DNA of 64,000 nucleotides from Dipteronia dyeriana (Eukaryota; Streptophyta; Magnoliopsida; Sapindales; Sapindaceae), in NCBI GenBank assembly GCA_032871835.1, contig CM065303.1, forward strand, positions 58,132,597 to 58,196,596, written 5' to 3'. Shown piece after piece: positions 13,341 through 23,750 of the stretch (within the stretch, counting starts at the first letter, position 1; every line of letters begins with the position of its first letter). The notes below the pieces were generated by a model. That model ran no database searches, was not told the origin of the DNA, and saw only the letters and a list, made by a program, of their open reading frames with translations. A program made the position numbers and the translations under genes.

Positions 13341-15090
13341 TTTATTTCATCAAGCTGTAACGTCTTACAGATTATTGACGACTAAAGATAGCCATGGTAA
13401 GTACACTAAACAGGTTAAGCATAATTTTTAGATTATCTATATATGTGGACTATATATCTTAGCTAGAAATAATGAAGAGTTTGTAAAACCATAATGAAAT
13501 GGTAATTCTCAAATTTCTTTGAGATTTTATATTAGCAATATGGCTTATATATATTATGAGTAATAGTTGATTCGAAATGAGCAATCATAGGCTCATATAT
13601 ACTCCTATTGTGAAATTACAAACTCTTATCCTCAATGTGTACATTGAAACTCCATAAGATCAAGTTATTAATTACAAGTTCCTCGAGTTAGTACCATATA
13701 AAGTCTCATGAACATTGTTATATGTACAAAGTCTATCATTAGTTACGTCGTAAGATTGGTGAGTGGACACCGATATAATCATTGATTACCACATTGAGAT
13801 GTTGTCAAGAGGATTATGACATACCTTGAAAGTACGACTTACTAATAAGTGTACATTGTGATATGTACAAGGCCTAATAGAAATTATGCTACAATATTGG
13901 TAAATGTATATCAATATAATCCTAGATTGAGAGGATTATGATATAACTTTAATAGTAAGGGAATTTACCGTTAATGCTAGCATATTTACACACATAATGT
14001 AATAGAAATATGTCGTCAGGTTGAGACCAGCATTCTTACACGTGCGGTCGCCTCAGTTGTTGAGATAGCAAGTTGAGATGAGACACATATGTATTAGAGA
14101 ATATGTAGGATATATTCTCGCGGAGCTAGATATATGAATATGTCGCCTTGAATTTGTCAAAATGAGGTTCACAATAACTATACTAATATATTTTAGAACC
14201 GATCATGATAGACCACACTATCATTGATACCTGATTCAAGCCAGATATGAGATCTTAATGTGGCGTCAGAGAGAGGTGAGCTTTTAAGAGCTCAGGTTAG
14301 TCACAAGAGTTGTGGCTAGACTAAGATCTACACAGTGAATAATATAAAGACATATGCATTCTTATTTATAATGAAATTCACTGTAACACGTGTTTCATAC
14401 CACATGTGCTATTTGTGACCGATGTGGAAAATGAGAAAATGAGAAAATGAATCCCTGCTTCCTAATTGTGTAAGTTCCATTGAAGTTTTACGTTAACTTC
14501 AAACAGTGTCCTTATGACCATTCACTTTATCTTGAAGTGACAGGATAATGTTAGCACCTTTAGCGTGTTATTTCTATGGCTATGATAATTCAGCTTATGG
14601 GGCACGTCTAGGGTAACAGTTGTTCTGGAGACAGAGAGATAGGGATGAAATGAGAAGATTTAATGAATTTTTAATGAATTTTTATCTGACTTATGTATTC
14701 ACCGATCGACCAATTGTATTTGTTACAATTGTGAATACATGAAATATGATAAAGTCAAGCATAGCTTTTGAGGGATCAAGTATGCTTTAGACTGATAAAA
14801 ATTATAAATTAATTCTAGGATATAATAATGAACAAAATTATCTCTTGTAAATAAAGAATTTACATTTGAGATCGTTAGCTCCCTTTTATATATTTATTGA
14901 TTGTTCATAGGTCACACGATGCATTTAACCGTATGAACACTTTTGATAATGATGATAATTCTTGTGTTTAAATGTTGTAAAGGCTCATCTGTATATATCA
15001 CATCTTACGCCATTTGGAGAGTGGTAGATGTTGATTAATAAGGTTGCACCTATGATGGGCTTGTGGTAACTTAACTGTGTTGGCCCCACT

Positions 15091-15105
15091 TGTGAGAGTG
15101 GGAGA
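15091..15105 (+). other. Polypurine tract of the copia element
   Basis: GTGAGAGTGGGAGA sits directly before the 3' LTR, the expected plus-strand priming site. Confidence 0.75.
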
Positions 15106-15261
15106 TGTTGGTATATTTGGGTATGGGTTGGAGACCCATTATACACCCAAGTGGACCAAACCCAAGCCCATGACATATATGCAAAGCCCAAGCAACCTAG
15201 CCCAATACATGCAAAGCCCATGTACCAACTTGTATAACTGGATGAGCAATTTTATTCTATT

Positions 15262-15293
<32 letters not shown>

Positions 15294-15661
15294 TGGATAC
15301 ATGTGTATGGTAAAAGGTAAGACAACAGGGTTGTCTGATGTTGTTATGCATGTGCATGGGAAATACAAAGCATGTGTGTGTGCTGTGTAAAACAATAAAT
15401 GTATACAAGCTCATCAGAGAACAAAATACAGAGAATATACAAGTTGGAGATGTGGAGAAAATCTGTAGAATTTTCTTCCATCTATAATCAAAGTGTGGGT
15501 GACATGCATTGTGATCAGAGGGGACTTTTCGATGATGTGATCGTCCTTCGACCGGTGATTCAGTTCCAGATATTCGATACCGCTTCCGCTGGAATTCAGA
15601 TTTCCGTATGATAAACGGTAATAATCCGAATTCGTTTTATTTATATCGAATATTATTTACA
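15106..15661 (+). repeat. 3' LTR of the copia element
   Basis: 556 bases, from TGTTGGTATA to TATTATTTACA, partner of 8040-8641. The target-site copy ATTTA follows at 15662-15666. Confidence 0.9.
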
Positions 15662-15666
15662 ATTTA

Positions 15667-16226
15667 CAATATACAATATACAATACTAGAGTTTCAATCC
15701 TGATGGTGGTACTTAATATTGAAGTCTCCAACTACCAAGGCTTACACAATGAGTGTCACCAAACCACGTTGAGTGGTTATAACTTGTGTTTTTGCTACTA
15801 ATATATTAACATGTATATACATATTTTTTCAAAATATCATCTGCGATTATAACGAGTCAAATATGAGATATTATCAAATTGGATGACTGTTCTTTACGCC
15901 TAATCACGTCATATAATTAAATGTTAAGTTTCGGTCTTTAATTTTGGAATTCTTCTGGGTAATCATTATTGTTGCAAATTTTGTGCTTAAGACTAATTTT
16001 CTTCTTCAAATGATTTAGTGGTCGAAAGGAACTCCTGGGCTGTACTTGGTTTGAATGTGAAGATTCATTTAAAATCTGGTTATGGTGCGTGGCAAGGCCT
16101 AGGGATATGTGATGCAACATTAAGGGGAAGTGGGGTCGACTCACTAAATGCCCAGCTAATTTCAGCCCTGCACCGCCCAACCCATACAATTGGTCCGCGA
16201 TCTCAATGGGCTCGTTTTGCTTCTTC
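15667..16226. other. Intergenic stretch between copia element and SINE
   Basis: No gene is recognised. Both strands have frames under 100 codons with no family resemblance. Confidence 0.5.
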
Positions 16227-16370
16227 TTTTTTTTTTTTTTTTTTTAATATTACTTTATTATATAAATTCTGGATTTATAAGAAAGGAAGGTGACTCAATC
16301 CCGTAATTTTATAATATAAGTGTAAGAGATTTATAATATAAGTGTAAGAGATTTACCATTGAAGAACCTC
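16227..16370 (-). mobile_element. SINE-like retroposon
   Basis: Read on the minus strand, it ends in a run of about 20 A after a TTATATAATA-rich tail. Upstream is a tRNA-like block (AAATCTCTTACACTTA, then CGGGATTGAGTCACC) in the place of internal RNA polymerase III boxes. The same 5' wording and TATAATATT-A tail occur in the copy at 35234-35335. A 22-base internal segment is tandemly duplicated at 16309-16351. No clear target-site duplication was found. Confidence 0.5.
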
Positions 16371-16711
16371 ATCTTGTCAGGTTACTTCTAAACCTTTAAG
16401 TAACAATGTTCATGCTGTTCTAAAATTATATGTACGTCCTTTTAATAAATGAAAATTATCAAAATTACATCACTCGATTTTAGTTTTTTATAAAAAAAAT
16501 AAATGCATTATTTATCATATTTTTAACTACTAATGAAAATCTCTTTTCACCGATACATCTCTGATCTTCTTCTTCAACCTATTCACTATCTCTTTATTCT
16601 CACTCTACGATTAAAAAATTTATAAAAATCGACTACACTTTTCTCTTAAAAATATCAATATCTCTCAACGAATTTGTATCAAACACAAACTTTATACCCC
16701 ATGAATCATTG

Positions 16712-17045
16712 TGTTATGAAGAATTTGGGGAGAGAAGAGAGAAAGAAAATAAGAGGGATAATTGAGATTAATTCATTGCATGAACTTTTATTAATGGAAT
16801 CCCATCCTTAAATAGGATTACAATGATATCTAAAAGAGAAGCTAAGCATCAGTTGCAACAATTTGATGATCTTTATCAAAATGCTAACTAATTTATTCTT
16901 CCTAAATAATACTAATTATCCATTAACCAAACCCATCGTGAATATCCAACCCCACCCTGAATCTGCTCTTCTTGCGCGACTCCTTGCATGATACTCATTG
17001 CATGGCTCTCACGTGGACATGGCTCTTATGGATAGTCACACATCA
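16712..17045 (-). repeat. 3' LTR of the chromovirus
   Basis: 334 bases, aligned without indels to the LTR at 21842-22175. Confidence 0.92.
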
Positions 17046-17060
17046 TTCCCTCCCACTCAA
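17046..17060 (-). other. Polypurine tract of the chromovirus
   Basis: On the minus strand it reads GAGTGGGAGGGAA directly before the LTR. Confidence 0.75.
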
Positions 17061-17235
17061 AGCATCCTTGTCCATAAGGATGAAATTCAGATAAGTCCGT
17101 GAGAAGCGTCTTTGATCCTCCCAAGTCGAGTCCTCCGTTGGGGCACCCACCCATTTCAACAGTATTTCCGTCTTCGACAGATAGATGCCCTTGCGAACCA
17201 CCCTACGGTCCAGCACCGTCTCTAGTTACGGAAGG
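17060..17235 (-). pseudogene. Chromodomain at the C-terminus of chromovirus integrase
   Basis: Minus-strand translation gives VLDRRVVRKG, then a segment containing EILLKWVGAP and EDSTWED. This is the chromodomain core of plant chromovirus integrases (VLVKW.G.P.EDATWED). Such domains are thought to direct integration to marked chromatin. This segment keeps its Trp residues, but upstream stops separate it from the integrase core. Confidence 0.8.
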
Positions 17236-17364
17236 GTGATCGCATCGTCTGACACCGCGGGCAGCTGTTTGAAGAACATGGAGCTAGTCCCAAGTGCTTC
17301 TGCAACATACTAACGTGAAACACGTCATGCACCTTAGAGCCAGTGAGTAGTGCCAGCTTGTAAG

Positions 17365-17753
17365 CAGAGTCGATCCTGACTTTTTGGAGGCTCCTAGGTA
17401 AAATCTAAAAAAATGGACCCCTTGTGAGGGGTTGGATATACACGGTACACAACACATAACTAAAAGAAATTTTAAAACTGAATCAAAAGAAAAAAAAACT
17501 TTAAATTGATTCGTAAAAGAAAAAAAAACTTTAATTACCTAGATATGAGATCTTGGTCCAGATAATTGGACCATTTGTTATTATTATTATTATTAATGTT
17601 TAGGTTTTGAAAAAAAAAAATTGAAACCCTTTTTATCTGAATTAAAATCATTTAATTCAATACTAAACATAAAAAATTTAAACCCTTTTTTGGACCATTT
17701 TTTCTTAGGCCTGGGAAGGCGCCCCTCCTGGCCCCCCTTCAGGGCCGGCTCTG
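17365..17753. mobile_element. Non-autonomous hAT element nested in the chromovirus
   Basis: 389 bases with terminal inverted repeats beginning CAGAG (left CAGAGTCGATCCTGA, right end complement CAGAGCCGGCCCTGA). It is flanked by an exact 8-base duplication CTTGTAAG (17357-17364 and 17754-17761). The duplication fits the hAT preference nTnnnnAn. There is no coding capacity. It split the integrase C-terminal region, so it arrived after the retrotransposon. Confidence 0.88.
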
Positions 17754-17761
17754 CTTGTAAG

Positions 17762-18814
17762 CTACTGGTCCTATTCTTGCTGTGATTTGATACGGACCAA
17801 AAAACGTAGGGTAAGTTTGAGGGAGCTACGGAAAGCCACAGAAGTTTGTCAATATGGTTGCAACTTTAAATACACAAGATATCCTACAGCAAAATTCACC
17901 TTCCGACGATGTTTGTCTGCCTGGACCTTCATACGATTACGGGCAGTCTGGAGATTGGGGTGTAATTCGCTTAGAATAAAGTCTCTATCTCAAAGGTATT
18001 CGTCCACAGCTTGGACGCGAGAAGTGCCAGGTATCTATGCCAGTAGATTTGGTGGAGGAACACCATATACGACCTCGAAGGATGAAGTTTTAGTTGCAGT
18101 TTGTTCCGACGTATTGTAGCTAAATTCGGCCCACGGAATCCATTCAATCCACTTGCGCGGCTGATCTCCTGCGAAGCACCTTAAATAATGTTCAAGTGTT
18201 CGATTCACCACTTCTGTTTGTCCATCGGTTTGCGGGTGATAACTTAAACTCATACAAAGCCGGGTTCCCTGTAACTTGAATAATATTTGCCAAAATGAGC
18301 TGATGAACACCTTGTCACGGTCACTCACAATTGATGAGGGAATCCCGTGAAGCTTTACTACATTGTTAACAAAAGCTTTCGCCACCGTCCCAGCTGTGAA
18401 TGGATGATTTAAGGGAATGAAATAGGCGTATTTGGTTAGGCGATCAACAACCACCATGATTACGGTGGTTCTGTCTGAAGGTGGTAAGCCCTCCACAAAA
18501 TCCATGAAAATATCTGACCAAATCCGCTCCGGAATGGGCAACGGTATTAGCAGTCCCGCAGGCTTCATACTATATATTTTGAATCTCTGACAGGTTTCGT
18601 ATTGTTGCAAAAATTCCTTCACCATACGCCGCATTCCCGGCCAAGCGAAATTCCGTTTAACTCTTGCTAGAGTCTTATGATACCCAAAGTGTCCCCCAAT
18701 ATTTGATGAATGGCATTCAGACAAGATGATGGTAATTAATGCTGAGTTAGGACTTAAGAACACCTTGTCTCCCTTGAGCCAAACTCTATCTCGGCTGTCA
18801 AATTTGTTATTCAA
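17762..18814 (-). pseudogene. Chromovirus integrase, broken
   Basis: The long frame at 18035-18814 shows a degenerate zinc-binding region. The histidines are visible (HSSNIGGHFGYH), but where two Cys are expected the sequence reads YETC, so one Cys is lost. The catalytic triad is recognisable: Asp in DIFMDFVEG, Asp in IVSDRDKVF, Glu in GQTEVVNR. After VPPPNLLA a stop interrupts the frame, and the C-terminal segment continues with further stops to the hAT insertion. Confidence 0.85.
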
Positions 18815-19049
18815 TTGGCCCTTAATTTTTTTTTGTCAATAATTGTTTGTAAAATTGTTCCAGCGGTACCTCCTGCTGAATCTTTCACCACCAATCAACC
18901 CATGGCATTAAAATGGCCACACTATTGAACTCCACCACCCGCGATAATGCGTTCGTACCCTGATTTTCCGATCCCTTCCTATACTTAATGTCATAGTCAT
19001 ACCCAATGATTTTTGGCAGCCAACAGGCCTGTTCCGGAGTCGTAATGCG

Positions 19050-19460
19050 CTACTCCAAGAGATACTTGAGACTTTTATGGTCTATACGAACAGTGAAAGG
19101 TTTGCCAAGGAGATAAGGCCTCCACTTTCGGATGGACTTGATTATCGCAAGCATATCTTTTTCATACGTTGACAGTGCCAAAGCAGAGCCTTTTAACGCC
19201 TCGCTGAAGTATGCTATTGGGCGATTGTGCTGAGATAAAATTGCTCCGATACCGATTCCACTTGCATCGCTTTCTACCACAAACCGCTGAGAGAAATCCG
19301 GAAGGCAAAGAACTGGAGGTGTGGTTAACGCCTCCTTCAACTGTCGGAAGGCATTTGCTGCCTCTGTATCCCAATAGAATCCATACCTGGTTAAGAGGCG
19401 AGTCAAAGGTGTCGCCATGCTCCTAAAACCATGCACAAACTTTCGGTAATACCCCGCCAA
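19050..19460 (-). pseudogene. Chromovirus RNase H segment
   Basis: Begins with the RT connection (AGYYRKFVHGF) and continues with FVVESDASGIGIGAILSQ, then LSTYEKDMLAI and RIDHKSLKYLLE. These are the usual RNase H landmarks of Ty3/gypsy elements. A stop separates it from the RT frame upstream and another ends it before the integrase. Confidence 0.88.
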
Positions 19461-19523
19461 CCCTAGGAATCCGCAGACTGCCTTGACTAAAGTCGATATT
19501 AGCCATTCAATTACCGTCTTAAT

Positions 19524-20915
19524 TTATGTTGGATCCACCTCCACTCCTTCTCCGGAAATGATATGACCAAGATATTCCACCTGTAAAACACCAAATCGAC
19601 ACTTCGACTCTTTTGCAAATAACTCATTAGCGGATAAAATTTCAAAGATTGTATACAAGTGAGAAATATGGTCTTCCCAAGTTTTTGAATACACCAGAAT
19701 GTCATCAAAAAATACCAAGATAAATTTCCGAATGTATGATCGGAATGGGTTGTTCATAAGGCTCTGGAAGGTGGCCGGTGCATTTGTGAGTCCAAAGGGC
19801 ATCACAATAAATTTATAGTGGCCTTCGTGTGTTCGGAATGCCGTTTTCGGAACGTCCTCCTCATTGACGCGAATTTGATGATAACCCGACCGCAAATCCA
19901 ATTTCGAGAAAAAATTGTCCCCGTAAAGTTCATCCAAGAGCTCATCAATAACCGGAATCGGGTACTTGTCCTTGATTGTGATGTTGTTAAGGGCCCTATA
20001 ATCCACACAAAACCACCATGTCCCATCTGCCTTTTTCACTAACAAGACCGGAGATGAGAAAAGGTTGTTACTTAGCCGTATGAGGCCAGATGTCAGCAAC
20101 TCCTTAACTAGCCTCTCAATTTCCGACTTCTTGTAGTACGGATACCGGTAGGGCCTTACATTTACCGGAGCGGAATCCGCTTGCAACAAAATTCGGTGAT
20201 CATGTTCTCGCTTTGGTGGAAGAGTTGAGGGAATTTCAAACACGTGCCTAAATTGGTTGAGTAAATTAGCAATATAAGAAGGATAAACACTGGTGTCTTG
20301 GGTGTGGACATTTGAAACAATTTGAAAAAGGTACCCTGTGCCTTTTAAACACAACAACTCCTTATCTGACATCATCTTCATTCTTGCATGGCCAAGTCCA
20401 TGAAATATGTGTGCCACCCCATCCTCCTTGAAAGTCATGGTTAGCCTTTTATAATCTGTTTCCACGGGACCAAGGGTCTCAAGCCATTGAACTCCCAACA
20501 CCACTTGACATGCCGCAACCGGAAGAATGAAATAATCTGCTGTCACCGAGTGTCCTTGGATTGCTAAGGTTAGCGCTGGACATCGCCCCACACATTCGAT
20601 CTTCTCACGATTCGCGACCATGACTAGCAGTTTTTTGTCTTTCATAACCGGTAATCCCAGCTTGGAGACTAAGTTCTGGTCCATAAAATTGTGGGTGCTT
20701 CCGCCATCAATTAAAACCATCACGTCCTGATTCTTCAGTTTTCCCATAACTCGAATGGTCTGAGGGTGGTCCGTGCCTGCGATTGCGTGGAAGGAAATCT
20801 CAGGTATTGTCTCCATCTTCTCCGGTTCTGTTGCGGAACGTTCTTCTATGGGGTCCTCTGCTGGCCAATCTTCAATCATCAACATCCGTCGTCGCTCGTA
20901 GCGATGTCCCGGCAC
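19524..20915 (-). pseudogene. Chromovirus protease and reverse transcriptase
   Basis: A 463-codon open stretch. The protease active-site region reads VLIDGGSTHNFMD, where the family normally has D-S-G; the second position is Gly. The RT follows with PYRYPYYKKSEIERLV, SPVLLVKKADGTW, the FFDDILVYS catalytic box (normal for this group), and EYLGHIISGEGVEVDP at the end. RT looks structurally complete, but the polyprotein is cut by stops on both sides. The gag zinc knuckle (CYYCDEKYVPGHRYE) lies at its beginning and lacks the last Cys. Confidence 0.9.
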
Positions 20916-21768
20916 GTATTTCTCATCACAATAATAGCAGAGCCCTTTTTCACAAAGGTCCCTTGCCTCTTGGTTGGTGATTCACCGGAAAGATACGGTG
21001 TTACTTGAATTTTGAGCCGCCATTGCAATGGAGGGGGGACGAGCACCCCAGTTGATGGATTGGACGCTGCTCTTGACACTGGCTCTGACCGAAATGGGAA
21101 CACATTCTTTCTTTGCAACAAGTTTCGTTCTTCTACCAGCCGATTCACTCCGATTGCATCCTCCAGCGTCTGAGGCTGCTTTATTTGACGTCCAAATGAA
21201 CTTCCTCTTTGAGTCCTGCCACTAAACAACCAACTAAATTTTTTTCAGGAAGTCCATCTACCCGATGTGACAATTTTTCCAAGGATTCTTGATACGAGGT
21301 CACAATGGATGTCTGCTTGAGTCGAGTCAACGCCTCCGATGGGTCCTCATAATCAGTTGGCCTGAAACGGAGTAGTACTTCCTTGGTGAATTCGACCCAG
21401 GTGACGGGACCACGGAACTTTGTAGACCATCTATGCCATTGAAGAGTTATATCCTCCAGGTGAAATGATGCCAACTAAACCCGTTGATCCGCAACGATGC
21501 TTTTGAATTCAAAATATTGCTCCGTCTTATAGACCCATCTTTGTGGATCCTTTCCGTTGAACTTTGGAAATTCCAACTTCGGGTGGTGAGTGATGCGTTT
21601 GAAAACTAGGTGGGAACGTGAGGCGCTAGGCTGGTGCGAGGACTCATCAGGTGCAAATGGGTTGGTATCTGTCTGGTTGTTGTTGGAGACAGAAAATGGT
21701 CGCAAGATTTGAGCTCCTCTATTACCGTCTTCAAGGTTGCATGAACTCATGTCGAGCGAGGATTTCAT
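20916..21768 (-). pseudogene. Chromovirus gag, broken
   Basis: Three minus-strand pieces together resemble plant chromovirus gag. The N-terminal segment contains LEFPKFNGKDPQRWVYKTEQYF; then ASFHLEDITLQWHRW with VTWVEFTKEVLLRF; then a linker leading to the zinc knuckle. A stop lies after ADQRV and frameshifts follow. Confidence 0.82.
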
Positions 21769-21828
21769 TCACCTCATTGCGGAATTCCATATTAGATTTC
21801 CCACGAGTGTCCATGTCAGACCGAAAAG

Positions 21829-21840
21829 GCTCTGATACCA
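21829..21840 (-). other. Primer-binding site for initiator tRNA-Met (chromovirus)
   Basis: On the minus strand TGGTATCAGAGC begins two bases after the 5' LTR. Confidence 0.9.
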
Positions 21841-21841
21841 C

Positions 21842-22175
21842 TGTTATGAAGAATTTGGGGAGAGAAGAGAGAAAGAAATTCAAAGGGAAAATTGAGATTA
21901 ATTCATTGCATGATCTTTTATTAATGGAATCCCATCCTTAAATAGGATTACAATGATATCTAAAAAAGAAGCTAAGCATCAGTTGCAACAACTTGATGAT
22001 CTTTATCTAACTCCTAGCTAATTTATTCTCCCTAAATAATACTAATTATCCATTAACCAAACCCATTGTGAATATCCAACCCCACCCTGAATCTCCTCTT
22101 CTTGCACCACTCCTTGCATGATACTCATTGCATGGCTCTCACGTGGACATGGCTCTTATGGATAGTCACACATCA
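21842..22175 (-). repeat. 5' LTR of the chromovirus
   Basis: 334 bases, partner of 16712-17045; followed by the second CATTG at 22176-22180. Confidence 0.92.
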
Positions 22176-22405
22176 CATTGAAAAGCTTTAGGGAAATTCT
22201 CCAAAGAAGATCTGAGAAAGATTATGAAAAGTTTGAAATTGTGGTTTAAATAATTAAATCTCTCAGGAAAAACGTAAAGGTATGTAAATCTTATTGTTGA
22301 ATTGAATTATTCACTCAGTTGTATGATTTTGTTTCTAAGTTTTTGGTGTTTTGTTGAATGTTTAAAATTTTTGGAAATAGAAATGAAGAGAAAAAGAATT
22401 TCAAT

Positions 22406-23222
22406 TGTTGATGTCGATTTCTCGATGGGTGAGAAAGTCAATAAGATTGAATTTAGTTATGACCTGTCAAAGAGAACGAGAACGCAATTTGAAGCTAGTT
22501 AGACATGAGTTTACGTGGTAAAACTCCGGTGAACGGGTGGTTGAACAATCAATCGATCCAAAATCCACTTATCAAAATAAAGAATTACACCACTCGATCT
22601 CTTTTTTCCTCTCTGCTAGTGATTCTGTCTATTTTGTTGTTCTCTCCCTCTATGACGAGATTATGGGTTTATTTATACATGCATAGAACTCTAATCCTTG
22701 TTGTACAAGTAATAAAAGAATTCGTATGTAATTATAATTGGTTGCTTGTTGGAGTAGTCTTTATCTTCTTTCCTATTTCGGAGATTGTATGTAGATCGAA
22801 TGAAACTCTAGTGATATAGCCCGTTTAGGACTTATTTCCTTACAAATACGCAGTCTTCTTGAAAAAATAAAGTTGTTGCCTGATCTGGAACCTGTTTCAT
22901 GTTTGGTACTTTATTCTTCTAAGAATTCTTGTCTACATGGATATCTTTGTGTATTTTAGTATGACTCTTGGTTTACATGCGAGTTATGTACTGGACTTCT
23001 TTATTCGGGTTTCTCGTTTCTGTCCCGAGTAGAGCATGACGTCACCTGGTCCCGAGTAGGTCTTGTCAAATACTTGTATTTTCACTTACTCAGGTTCATA
23101 TTCCATAGTGATATCTTGAGGGATATTTTCTGGACGTCTATTTGGATATCCACCTGGCAACTTTAAGGGGTTGTCCTCCTTGTTAATGACGTGTACATTT
23201 AACAAAAAATATACATATAACA
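22406..23222 (-). repeat. 3' LTR of the Tat-type element
   Basis: About 817 bases, TGTTGATGTCG to ATATAACA. On the minus strand a TATAAATAAA promoter-like box lies at about 22668-22677. The end is placed at 23222 because the purine tract abuts there; an alternative end near 23204 is possible. Confidence 0.8.
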
Positions 23223-23599
23223 ATACCCCTTTAAAATATTTTTGCCGAGTGATAATTTGCTTCTGGCGAAAGTATTTTAATCGACCCTTTGATCTTTTAC
23301 GCTTCATTAATACCTGCATTATCAATCTGTGAACAACGCTTTGCTGTAATGACGTGTCTTTATAGCAATTACAAAAATGTAATATGGCTCTTCACACGAA
23401 ATCTCAATGATTACGACGTTTCAGAATTCTGAGGGCTTGGTTAGTTCTTTCTTTGACACATGTCTTCTGCCTGCTTCATTTCCCTAGTAATATTTATAAG
23501 AAGCGACATATGGGTCTTCTGATGCGCCGCCTATGTCATCAAATCATTCTTTTTTATTTTATCCCGCTTTTTGAGACCTTAGGGTTTTGCGTTTTCGTT

Positions 23600-23620
23600 T
23601 TTTAATAATCTATTTAAGCC
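23600..23620 (+). promoter_or_regulatory. Candidate TATA box of the antisense gene
   Basis: CTATTTAAGC lies about 140 bases above the antisense ORF start. The second copy of this family has CTATTTAAAC at the equivalent place (about 62292), so the box is conserved between copies. Confidence 0.4.
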
Positions 23621-23750
23621 GAAAAGGAACTATTCGGGTTCATTTTGGCATAAGCAAACATTCAACCCAGATTTCTTGCACAGAGATTCATCTCAATTTC
23701 CGTTGAAGCTTTTCCAGGTTTTTTGCATTTTATTTTAAAGGTTAATTTCG

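Larger units (their letters stand above)
8040..15661 (+). mobile_element. Full-length, decayed Ty1/copia LTR retrotransposon
   Basis: Two direct LTRs (8040-8641 and 15106-15661) bound the element. Both begin TGTT and end TTTACA. A 5-base target-site duplication ATTTA flanks it (8035-8039 and 15662-15666). A primer-binding site TGGTATCAGAGC, complementary to initiator tRNA-Met, follows the left LTR, and a purine tract GAGAGTGGGAGA precedes the right one. Pol relics lie in copia order: pre-integrase-like WHAKL.HVGLHKM around 11720, integrase-to-RT linker around 12300-12450, and an RT segment near 13120. Stops and frameshifts are everywhere, so it cannot encode working proteins. Confidence 0.9.
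16712..22175 (-). mobile_element. Full-length, decayed Ty3/gypsy chromovirus (Reina-like)
   Basis: Two 334-base LTRs (16712-17045 and 21842-22175), TGTTATGAAG to CACACATCA, differ at about 16 sites by hand count. The 5-base target-site duplication CATTG is exact (16707-16711 and 22176-22180). On the minus strand the order is primer-binding site, gag, protease, reverse transcriptase, RNase H, integrase, chromodomain, polypurine tract. The small size (5.46 kb, including a 389-base hAT insertion) and short LTRs fit the Reina group of chromoviruses. Several stops and frameshifts disable it. Confidence 0.92.

Noticed and set aside
23086..23325. Minus-strand frame of 79 codons across the Tat LTR edge
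   Set aside because: It spans the LTR boundary and purine tract, so it is unlikely to be coding.
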